Assembly (NCBI GenBank): GCA_031277435.1
Contig: JAITMI010000330.1
Span: forward strand, 1-5,279
Length of the DNA stretch: 5,279 nt
Direction of reading: 5' to 3'
From: Pseudomonadales bacterium
GTDB taxonomy: Bacteria; Pseudomonadota; Gammaproteobacteria; Pseudomonadales; Pseudohongiellaceae
The notes under the pieces are model-generated. The model had not been told where the DNA came from and searched no databases. It saw only the letters and a list, made by a program, of their open reading frames with translations. Positions 1 through 5,279 of this stretch are shown piece after piece. Each line of letters begins with the position of its first letter. Positions within the stretch are counted from its first letter, which is position 1. A program made the translations under genes and the position numbers.

Positions 1-128
1 CTGGGGACTGGGGACTGGGGACTGGGGACTGGGGACTGGGGACTAGGGACTAGGGACTGGGGACTAGGGACTAGGGACTAGGGACTGGGGACTAGGGACT
101 GGGGACTAGGGACTAGGGACTAGGGACT
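1..128. repeat. Tandem heptamer array (G/A)GGGACT, 18 perfect units, cut by the left edge
   Basis: Positions 3-128 are 18 consecutive 7-base units with no spacer. They are identical except for the first base, which is G in nine units and A in nine. The order is six G units, then AA G AAA G A G AAA. Positions 1-2 are the end of a further unit, so the array continues beyond the window. The unit is the reverse complement of CCCCAGT/CCCTAGT-type heptamers; from memory, similar short tandemly repeated repetitive heptamers were described in cyanobacteria, but no mobility or function can be inferred here. Each unit supplies a run of three or four G separated by three or four bases, so the plus strand fits the G-quadruplex pattern many times over. 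No gene lies within it. Confidence 0.97.
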
Positions 129-175
129 AGCCTCCGCACCCTAGCCTCTAGCCTCTAGTCCCTCGCCCCTAGCCC
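127..175. repeat. Degenerate heptamer array in inverted orientation
   Basis: From 127 a C-rich heptamer series keeps an exact 7-base period: CTAGCCT (127), CCGCACC (134, decayed), CTAGCCT (141), CTAGCCT (148), CTAGTCC (155), CTCGCCC (162) and CTAGCCC (169). CTAGTCC is the reverse complement of GGACTAG, a rotation of the AGGGACT unit in the preceding array, so this is the same heptamer family facing the other way. AGGGACTAG (122-130) and CTAGTCCCT (155-163) are perfect complements and could close a 9-bp stem over a 24-base loop. The array ends 29 bases before the nadE start codon, so any nadE promoter must lie inside or beyond it. I see no clear -35/-10 pair. Confidence 0.8.
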
Positions 176-204
176 TTCGAATTCTATGGGCGCAAAATCC
201 GCCC

Positions 205-2265
205 ATGACGACCGCGCTCGACTTCCACAACCCCTACCGCCACGGCTTCGCGCGCGTGGCTGTCGCCGTGCCGCGCCTGCGTGTCGCCGACCCGGCGTTC
301 AACGCCGTCGAGACGGTGCGGCTGTACCGCGAAGCCGCCGCGCAGGGCGCGGTGCTGGTGGTGTTTCCGGAACTGGGGCTGTCGGCCTCCACCTGCGGCG
401 ATCTGTTTCATCAGGCGGCGCTGCTCGATGCCTGCGAGGCGGCTTTGCAGACGGTCGTCGAGGCTTCGCGCGAGCTGAACGCGGTGGCGGTGGTCGGGCT
501 GCCGCTGCGTGTCGATCATCGGCTGTTCAACGGCGCCGCCGCGGTGGCGGGCGGCAGGGTGCTGGCGGTGTTTCCGAAGACTTATCCACCGGATGACGGC
601 GGGTCTCGATTCAGCGCCGCCGACGCCGCGCCGGCGGCCGAGATCGAACTGTGCGGCCAGCGCGCGCCCTTTGGCGCCGATCTGCTGGTGCAGGCGCGGC
701 AACTGCCGCTGCTGACGTTCCATTGCGAAATCGGCGAGGACGCGGAGGTAGCGATTCCGCCGTCGAGCCTCGCGGCGCTCGCGGGCGCGACGGTGCTGGT
801 GAATTTGGCGGCGTCGAACGCCACGGCCGGCCGATCGGCGGATCGGCACCGGTCGGCGGGCGGCCATTCGGCGCGTTGCCTCGCGGCGTGCCTTCAATCG
901 TCGGCGACCGGCGAATCGACCACCAACCTCGCGTGGGATGGAGAGGCATTGATCCACGAAAGCGGCGAGCTGCTGGCCGCGAGCGAGCGTTTCAGCGACC
1001 GCTCGCAGATGGTCCTTGCCGACGTGGACCTGGAACGCCTGTCGAATGAACGGATGCGGCGCGACAGCTTCGGCGCCGCGGCGCGCCACCGCGGCGCGCT
1101 GCAAGGGTGGCGCACGGTGGTTTTCGATCTGAGGGAGATTCCGCCCGCCGCCGGCCTGCTGCGCACGGTCGAGCGCTTTCCCTACGTGCCGTCCGATGCG
1201 GCGCGGCGCGGCGAGCGTTGCCGCGAGGTGCTCGACATCCAGGCGCAGGCGCTGGCGCAGCGCATCGAGGCGGCGGGCGTCGGGAAGCTGGTCATCGGCG
1301 TCTCGGGCGGGCTCGATTCGACCCTGGCGCTGCTGGTGTGCGCGAAGGCGGCCGATCGGCTTGGCATCGCGCGCTCCGAGATCCTCGGCTTCACGATGCC
1401 GGGCTTCGCCACCGGCGAGCGCACACTTTCGCAAGCTCATGCGCTGATGCGCGCCATCGGCTGCACGGCGCACGAGATCGACATCCGGCCCAGTTGCACG
1501 CAGATGCTGCGCGACCTCGGACATCCCTTTGCCGACGGCGTGCCGCGGTACGACATCACCTTCGAGAACGTGCAGGCCGGCGAGCGCGCCAGCCATCTGT
1601 TCCGGCTCGCCAACCATCACGGCGGCATCGTCGTGGGCACCGGCGACCTGAGCGAACTGGCGCTGGGCTGGTGCACCTACGGCGTGGGCGACCACATGTC
1701 GCACTACAACGTGAACGCGGGCGTGCCCAAGACCTTGATCCGCTGCCTCGTGCGCTGGGCCGCCGACAAGGAGGACATCGGCGCCGAGGGCCGCCGCGTG
1801 CTGCGGGCCATCGCGGACACCGAAGTCAGCCCCGAACTGGTGCCGGCGACCGGCTCGCAGACGCAGCCGGGCCAGCGCAGCGAGGACACGATCGGCCCTT
1901 ACGAGTTGCAGGACTTCCATCTCTATTACACGCTGCGCCACGGCTTCCGGCCGGCCAAGGTGGCCTATCTGGCCTGGCAGGCCTGGCACGACCGCTCGTT
2001 GGGCGCCTGGCCCGACGATGGGCAGGGCGAGCGCAACGAATACGGGCTGGCCGAAATCAAGCGCCATCTCGGCACTTTTCTGTACCGCTTCTTCAAGACC
2101 AGCCAATTCAAGCGCTCGTGCGCGCCCGACGGGCCGCAAGCCATCCCCGGCCCCTCGCTGTCGCCGCGCGGCGGCTGGCGCGCGCCGAGCGATTCGCAGG
2201 CGACGGTGTGGATGGCTGATCTGGAAAGCATTCCGGCCGGCTTGAACGAAGACGGATGCCGGTGA
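205..2265 (+). CDS. nadE: NAD+ synthetase, glutamine-dependent type, with degenerate glutaminase domain
   Basis: The protein has 686 residues, close to the ~680 of the long two-domain family (M. tuberculosis NadE is 679). The family amidates nicotinate adenine dinucleotide to NAD+ using ATP, the last step of NAD synthesis, in the cytoplasm. Residues ~12-300 form the nitrilase-type glutaminase domain and ~335-686 the synthetase domain. Synthetase motifs are clear: SGGLDST (367-373), PGFATGE (399-405), TFENVQAG (452-459), GTGDLSELALGW (478-489), YNVNAGVPKTL (501-511) and SQFKRS (633-638). In the glutaminase domain the catalytic Glu56 (FPELGLS) and Lys125 (FPKTY) are kept, but the usual ICEDxW nucleophile motif reads IGEDAE, placing Gly177 where the cysteine belongs. 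The Tyr of LSxYT is Ser62, the YREFYE loop after FPKTYLP is replaced by a shorter segment, and the PRGDW Asp is Gly657. ATG at 205 is the only in-frame ATG after the stop codon at 142-144. No good Shine-Dalgarno is visible. The family assignment is secure; whether it hydrolyses glutamine is doubtful. Confidence 0.95.
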   Translation: MTTALDFHNPYRHGFARVAVAVPRLRVADPAFNAVETVRLYREAAAQGAVLVVFPELGLSASTCGDLFHQAALLDACEAALQTVVEASRELNAVAVVGLPLRVDHRLFNGAAAVAGGRVLAVFPKTYPPDDGGSRFSAADAAPAAEIELCGQRAPFGADLLVQARQLPLLTFHCEIGEDAEVAIPPSSLAALAGATVLVNLAASNATAGRSADRHRSAGGHSARCLAACLQSSATGESTTNLAWDGEALIHESGELLAASERFSDRSQMVLADVDLERLSNERMRRDSFGAAARHRGALQGWRTVVFDLREIPPAAGLLRTVERFPYVPSDAARRGERCREVLDIQAQALAQRIEAAGVGKLVIGVSGGLDSTLALLVCAKAADRLGIARSEILGFTMPGFATGERTLSQAHALMRAIGCTAHEIDIRPSCTQMLRDLGHPFADGVPRYDITFENVQAGERASHLFRLANHHGGIVVGTGDLSELALGWCTYGVGDHMSHYNVNAGVPKTLIRCLVRWAADKEDIGAEGRRVLRAIADTEVSPELVPATGSQTQPGQRSEDTIGPYELQDFHLYYTLRHGFRPAKVAYLAWQAWHDRSLGAWPDDGQGERNEYGLAEIKRHLGTFLYRFFKTSQFKRSCAPDGPQAIPGPSLSPRGGWRAPSDSQATVWMADLESIPAGLNEDGCR

Positions 2266-2299
2266 TTCCCTGCATGTGATCCTGGCGCATTGGCGGCCA

Positions 2300-2352
2300 T
2301 CGGAAAGCCGACCCGCATCTTGCAGGGACGCCCCTGCACGTTGCGATGCAAC
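2300..2352. other. Cluster of three small hairpins between nadE and the toxin-antitoxin pair
   Basis: This lies in the 118-base gap (2266-2383) after nadE. TCGG/CCGA pairs over AAAG (2300-2311). TGCAGGG/CCCTGCA pairs over ACGC (2321-2338, a perfect 7-bp stem). GTTGC/GCAAC pairs over GAT (2340-2352). None is followed by a T-run, so a classical intrinsic terminator is not supported. Palindromes just ahead of a toxin-antitoxin operon are often bound by the antitoxin, so an operator is possible, but this is inference. I found no convincing promoter boxes. Confidence 0.4.
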
Positions 2353-2383
2353 AACGCTCACTTCAGCACAGGACGCCAGTTCA

Positions 2384-2688
2384 ATGAGCTATTCAAAAAA
2401 GACCCCCACGCTCCCCGCTTCTTCCCGGATGTGGCGCGGCCGGCTACGGGACGCCAGCTTTGCGGATTCAGTTTGGGCTCAACCCGGAAAGACTGGAAGC
2501 CCATGCCGACCGTTGGCGCTGGCGTGCGCGAGATTCGGATTCACGTCGATGGCAAGTTCCGCGTGTTCTATGTAACGAATATCGGCAACGCCATCTATGT
2601 GCTGCACGCCTTCCAGAAGAAGACGCCGCAGACCAGCCAGAAAGACATTGCACTTGGCAAGAAACGATACAAGCAGATTGGAGAATGA
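2384..2688 (+). pseudogene. HigB/RelE-like toxin (Gp49-like family), probably frameshifted
   Basis: The C-terminal part, read in the frame ending at the TGA of 2686-2688, is typical of phage Gp49-like HigB toxins: DWKPMPTVGAGVREIRI, then FRVFYV, then AIYVLHAFQKKT, then a basic tail ending KRYKQIGE. These are ribosome-dependent mRNA interferases. The same frame is open from TTG codons at 2290, 2320 and 2341, but it has no ATG before 2503. The first plausible ATG (2384, with AGGAC at 2370-2374) is in another frame. At 2460-2489 the expected VQxGLxPxDW pattern can be read only in the -1 frame, as LRIQFGLNPE, whereas the open frame reads CGFSLGSTRK. An apparently missing base near 2460 and an extra A within 2488-2490 would explain this. 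The N-terminus lacks the GxSxxxLRxFP segment I expect, apart from FFPDVAR. The antitoxin follows one base after the stop. It could also be a diverged working gene starting at a TTG. The family is likely; activity is doubtful. Confidence 0.7.
2680..2683 (+). promoter_or_regulatory. Ribosome binding site of the antitoxin
   Basis: GGAG sits six bases before the ATG at 2690 and inside the last codons of the toxin frame. It supports 2690 as the antitoxin start rather than the longer in-frame extension to 2597, whose extra residues are arginine-rich and unlike the family. Confidence 0.7.
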
Positions 2689-2689
2689 T

Positions 2690-2971
2690 ATGAGCGAAAA
2701 AATGACCGTCAGTTGCGGCAACGTGTTCAAGGACTTGGGCTTCGCGCCAGACGAGGCGGCAGCGATGCTGGCGCGCGAAACGCTGCTGATCGAACTGGAG
2801 AAAGAACTCCGTAAGCGCGGCAAGAAACAGCAAGAGCTTGCCGACGAACTCGGCGTACCGCGCACACGCATCTCCGAAGTGATGCACCGCAGGACTGACC
2901 GCTTCAGCATGGACAAGCTGGTGAGCTTGCCGCATCGCGCCGGTAAGCAAGTGGAATTGCGCGTAAGTTGA
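2690..2971 (+). CDS. HigA-like antitoxin, XRE-family helix-turn-helix protein
   Basis: A 93-residue protein starting MSEKMTVSCGNVFKDLGF, an N-terminus typical of antitoxins paired with Gp49-like HigB toxins. Residues ~20-42 form an acidic then basic helix (DEAAAMLARETLLIELEKEL). Residues ~46-80 form the helix-turn-helix, with QQELADELGVPRTRISEVM as the core and FSMDKLVSL following, ending in GKQVELRV. Proteins of this family bind the toxin and repress their own operon through a palindromic operator. The gene starts one base after the toxin stop, the toxin-first order of higBA systems, so translation is probably coupled. It looks intact even though the toxin gene appears damaged, so it may now be an orphan antitoxin. 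Family assignment is firm from motif recognition; the DNA target is unknown. Confidence 0.88.
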   Translation: MSEKMTVSCGNVFKDLGFAPDEAAAMLARETLLIELEKELRKRGKKQQELADELGVPRTRISEVMHRRTDRFSMDKLVSLPHRAGKQVELRVS

Positions 2972-3023
2972 GCCACTTGTCACTCTTGTGTACCCGTTCA
3001 GGCCAAGTCCGAATGGACAGGGC

Positions 3024-4328
3024 TCATTGTTTTGAATACGAAATGGAATGAGCGGCCGTCGTCAGCGCGCGAAAAGTTGCATTCAGATAAGCTGCGCCAT
3101 GATAGAGATCGGGCTCCAGTACAGCGCCTTCCGCCCACTCATTCCAGGCATTGACGAACACATAGGGGACACCTTGGAATGGTTTCTGAACGGCCTGGTC
3201 AGCCAAGGCCGATAGCCAGTTTTCGTATTTTTGAGGGTCCGCCTCGATCAAGCCAAGTCCGCATGAGGGTTTGCGCGCCTCGTTATCCCATGAAGGCACA
3301 AGAGTGCGAATCAATGGAAACGCAGGAGCCTTGATTGAAAGGCTGCGCCTGACCAGATCATCGTAGTGCATGTATGTACCCGAAAACTCCGGATCCAGAA
3401 GTTTGAGTTTGCGATCACTGACATGAGGCAACCGATCGAACAGCTTGTGCGGGGGAAATTCAATCGCGCCATCCAGGCCGTACGGAAGAGGATCGATGTC
3501 TTTATGAGTTTGCGCCATCAGAACCAGCGGCTGAAGATCATGCCGTTCGGCAAAAAGCCGGCGCCAATGACTGAGGCGGTGCTTGAAATCAGGGACAACC
3601 GCGGCGCGGTAGATGATGAATAGCGGCCGTCCATGGATCCGTTCATAACGGGAATCCTTGAAATAACGCGCCAGATCGTCGATGAGCAAGGTATCATCTT
3701 CATTGTGGTACTCCTGCTTCATCAGCACGTTGTGATCCTGCCCATCCCAGCGGCGGGTCCAGCTTTCGTTGGCCCACATCAGGCAAAAAGGAAAATCAAT
3801 CTCGCTGTGCCGGAGCAGAATATCCAGGGGCCGATCCAGCAAGCGCCGGCCGCTGAACCAATAATAGTAATAACAAAAACCGGCAACACCTGAACGGCGC
3901 GCCATGCGAATCTGCTCTTTGATCGTTTCTATATTGCGCAAATCATAGAAACCCAGGTCTCGCGGCAGGCGAGGCTGCAAATGCCCTTCGAAGCGGGGCA
4001 GCGCGCGAGTGACATTGCGCCACTCCGTGAAACCGGCGCCCCACCATCGGTCATTCTCCTCGAATGGATAGAACTGAGGCAAATAAAATGCGAAGAGGCG
4101 GGCTCGCGCCTGGCTTGCAAGTGATTCATCCCCAATCAGCGTTTGCTCGAAATGGGGGCCGGGCGCGTGAGCCCGTAAAATCGTTTTCTGAGCCTCGCTG
4201 TGATCGCGTTTTTGAGATTTTGCCGTGATCCGACTCAATAGTTTCCGAATTTTTTTCTTGCCGTTGTGCCACTTGTCAAGCCGGGCACGGTTGAGTGTTT
4301 TGATTTTTTGCAGAACTTTATTACTCAT
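3024..4328 (-). CDS. WbsX-type glycoside hydrolase family 99-like protein
   Basis: A 434-residue protein. Residues ~76-425 match the WbsX/GH99-like domain found in O-antigen and capsule clusters: RLFAFYLPQFYP (77-88), WWGAGFTEW (95-103), GFCYYYYWFSGRRLLDRP (150-167), MWANESWTRRWDG (184-196), PSWDN (345-349) and the C-terminal hallmark VNAWNEWAEGAVLEPD (392-407). Acidic residues expected of the GH99-like fold (ANESW, NEWAEG) are present. Such proteins are assumed to act on surface glycans or as glycosyltransferases, but the reaction is not settled. Residues 1-50 are strongly basic (KKKIRKLLSR region) with no signal peptide or membrane segment, so the protein is probably cytoplasmic, perhaps membrane-associated. 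Its ATG overlaps the stop of the upstream methyltransferase by four bases, so the two are translationally coupled. It converges on the antitoxin gene across 52 bases in which I see no clear terminator; a 4-bp GTCC/GGAC stem at 3007-3018 lacks a T-run in this direction. Confidence 0.9.
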   Translation of the reverse strand: MSNKVLQKIKTLNRARLDKWHNGKKKIRKLLSRITAKSQKRDHSEAQKTILRAHAPGPHFEQTLIGDESLASQARARLFAFYLPQFYPFEENDRWWGAGFTEWRNVTRALPRFEGHLQPRLPRDLGFYDLRNIETIKEQIRMARRSGVAGFCYYYYWFSGRRLLDRPLDILLRHSEIDFPFCLMWANESWTRRWDGQDHNVLMKQEYHNEDDTLLIDDLARYFKDSRYERIHGRPLFIIYRAAVVPDFKHRLSHWRRLFAERHDLQPLVLMAQTHKDIDPLPYGLDGAIEFPPHKLFDRLPHVSDRKLKLLDPEFSGTYMHYDDLVRRSLSIKAPAFPLIRTLVPSWDNEARKPSCGLGLIEADPQKYENWLSALADQAVQKPFQGVPYVFVNAWNEWAEGAVLEPDLYHGAAYLNATFRALTTAAHSISYSKQ

Positions 4329-5152
4329 GATTTGATGGTGGCAGAGGGCCTTTTCCGAATCAGGCCCCTGAATTTCCGGGTCAATCTATCCATTCGGCGT
4401 TTCAATGCGCTGGGTGTCGCAAGCATGACTTGTTCCGGCGTCAAACTGATCCCGGCATCGGAGCGGGAGGCGGGCGCGGCTTTGATCACGACTTGATAAA
4501 GACTCGCATAAGGACTTGACCGCAGCGTCTGGCGTACCTGTTTTGATGAATTTGCCCATTGCGCAGCGAATTCCGTTTTTTTCGGTGGTACGGTGATGTA
4601 ACGGACATCCAGAATCTTGAGGCCGGCTTTTGTGACCAATTGCTCGATGTTTTTCAAGCCGAAGAAACGGATATGCGTGCGATCCAGCAGCCCCCAGTCA
4701 CGATATTCAAAATCACCGCTCATCAGGCAGGCCATCACTGCTGCGTGTCCGATGTGCGGCAAGGAGATCACGAGATAGCCACTCTCGTTGATCAAGTGCG
4801 CCATTTGTTCCAGCGTGCGCCAGGGGTTGTAAAGATGCTCCAGTACATCTGCGGCAACCACCACGTCGAATCGATCCATTTCATCAAGCAGACGCGGCCA
4901 ATCCTCTGCATTCAAATCGGCTTGCAGAATCGTTTGACAAAAGGGAGTGGCTTTTTCGATGGCGGCTGAATCAAACTCCATGCCGGTGACCATGCACTGG
5001 CCCTGTGCGGCAAGAATTTTCGTGATCGAGCCAGGGCCGCAGCCGAGTTCCAGCACCCGTTTGCCATTGCCTACGAATCGCACGACATTGGCAGCGGCGG
5101 AATCGGAATTCGTATTCACGTCATATTCATAGTTATGCCGGCCTTCTTTCAT
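4325..5152 (-). CDS. Class I SAM-dependent methyltransferase of a surface-glycan cluster
   Basis: A 275-residue protein with a Rossmann methyltransferase domain at ~20-185. Motif I is VLELGCGPG (33-41). The acidic residue ending the second strand is in GMEFD (57-61). FDVVVAADVLEHLYNP (95-110) matches the methyltransf_11/23 post-motif, and GYLVISLPHIGH (125-136) follows. LLDRTHIRFFG (155-165) is common in methyltransferases of polysaccharide and O-antigen loci. The substrate cannot be told; a sugar or a lipid-linked glycan is the natural guess from the WbsX partner. Residues ~250-270 are a basic tail (LKRRMDRLTRKFRGLIRKR). The start is chosen from an AGGAGA ribosome site just upstream. The stop overlaps the next ATG. 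No gene lies between it and the right edge, so this may be first in the transcript, or more of the operon may lie beyond the repeat. Confidence 0.9.
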   Translation of the reverse strand: MKEGRHNYEYDVNTNSDSAAANVVRFVGNGKRVLELGCGPGSITKILAAQGQCMVTGMEFDSAAIEKATPFCQTILQADLNAEDWPRLLDEMDRFDVVVAADVLEHLYNPWRTLEQMAHLINESGYLVISLPHIGHAAVMACLMSGDFEYRDWGLLDRTHIRFFGLKNIEQLVTKAGLKILDVRYITVPPKKTEFAAQWANSSKQVRQTLRSSPYASLYQVVIKAAPASRSDAGISLTPEQVMLATPSALKRRMDRLTRKFRGLIRKRPSATIKS

Positions 5153-5156
5153 GAAA

Positions 5157-5162
5157 TCTCCT
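5157..5162 (-). promoter_or_regulatory. Ribosome binding site of the methyltransferase gene
   Basis: On the minus strand the sequence reads AGGAGATTTCATG, so AGGAG lies five bases before the ATG ending at 5152. This strong site fixes the start. An AT-rich TATTTAAAT just upstream (5165-5173) resembles a -10 box, but I see no -35 at proper spacing. Confidence 0.75.
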
Positions 5163-5199
5163 GATTTAAATAGGACTTACGCAACCCCCTTCCCCCCTC

Positions 5200-5272
5200 C
5201 GTCATTCCCGCGAAGGCGGGAATCCATCGGCGTTCGAGGCATTCATGGATTCCCGCTTTCGCGGGAATGACG
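5200..5272. repeat. Intergenic inverted repeat of two GTCATTCCCGCG-type hairpins
   Basis: Arms of 28 bases (5200-5227 and 5245-5272) are reverse complements at 27 positions, around a 17-base centre. Each arm is itself a hairpin with an 8-bp stem ATTCCCGC/GCGGGAAT: 5204-5211 with 5216-5223 over GAAG, and 5249-5256 with 5261-5268 over TTTC. The structure can form two small hairpins or one long one. C-rich (5186-5200) and G-rich (5272-5277) flanks extend the symmetry roughly. GTCATTCCCGCG...GCGGGAATCCA elements are widespread intergenic repeats in proteobacteria (from memory) and resemble REP or MITE elements. Placed upstream of the methyltransferase gene, it could end an incoming transcript or be a neutral insertion. 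Confidence 0.9.
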
Positions 5273-5279
5273 GGGGGCG

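Noticed and set aside
1..175. The heptamer array as a CRISPR array
   Set aside because: The units are 7 bases with no spacers, which is a simple tandem repeat and not a repeat-spacer structure.
186..596. A plus-strand frame with ATG at 186, ahead of the nadE start
   Set aside because: Its product is low-complexity and overlaps the conserved N-terminus of NadE in another frame.
598..612. The DNA of the altered NadE loop resembles the DNA of the SGGLDST motif at 1306-1319 (one extra T)
   Set aside because: The match is only about 14 bases in GC-rich sequence and in a different frame, so chance is the simplest explanation; it would matter only if relatives show intermediate forms.
1107..2219. 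A 370-codon plus-strand frame inside nadE
   Set aside because: It is an out-of-frame shadow, Arg/Gly/His-rich, with no motif; the nadE frame over the same bases has clear NadE synthetase motifs.
184..2361. A 725-codon open frame on the minus strand covering all of nadE
   Set aside because: It is rich in Arg, Ala and Gln with no recognisable domain. It mirrors the GC-rich codon pattern of nadE on the other strand, which removes stop codons from the antisense frame.
2460..2693. A separate 77-codon gene starting with TTG at 2460
   Set aside because: Only its first ten codons make sense, as the shifted part of the toxin gene; the remainder is out of frame with the conserved toxin C-terminus.
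3007..3018. GTCC-GAAT-GGAC stem between the convergent genes as a terminator
   Set aside because: The stem has only four base pairs, and no T-run follows directly in either direction.
4559..4969. A 136-codon plus-strand frame opposite the methyltransferase
   Set aside because: It is antisense to a well-supported methyltransferase gene and has no recognisable domain or good ribosome site.

Overview
The window looks like a chromosomal accessory region from a GC-rich Gram-negative bacterium. A betaproteobacterium or related proteobacterium is the best guess. The grounds are the long NadE resembling those of Burkholderiales/Rhodocyclales, a HigB-first toxin-antitoxin pair, WbsX-type surface-polysaccharide genes and a GTCATTCCCGCG-type intergenic repeat. 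The assignment is an inference and is not proven by any single feature.

Layout from left to right. Positions 1-128 hold 18 perfect tandem copies of the heptamer RGGGACT, running off the left edge. Positions 127-175 hold a decayed array of the same heptamer in the opposite orientation. The plus-strand gene nadE (205-2265) encodes a two-domain NAD+ synthetase. Its synthetase half looks complete, but its glutaminase half has lost the catalytic cysteine and several neighbouring active-site elements. Positions 2266-2383 hold only small hairpins. A HigBA-like pair follows on the plus strand: a toxin-like gene (2384-2688) that seems to carry compensating frameshifts, then an intact HTH antitoxin (2690-2971).

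The right half is on the minus strand and visibly less GC-rich. It is a translationally coupled pair: a class I SAM-dependent methyltransferase (4325-5152) followed by a WbsX/GH99-like protein (3024-4328), overlapping by 4 bases (ATGA). They are probably the distal end of an O-antigen or surface-glycan operon. The right edge (5200-5272) is a large inverted repeat made of two near-identical hairpins.

The most interesting observation is the NAD+ synthetase. Four separate elements used in glutamine hydrolysis or in coupling it to synthesis are altered together, while the synthetase motifs are kept. This fits a pseudo-glutaminase enzyme that must use free ammonia or an outside ammonia donor. The second is the toxin gene, where the family consensus can be read only by switching frame for about ten codons.
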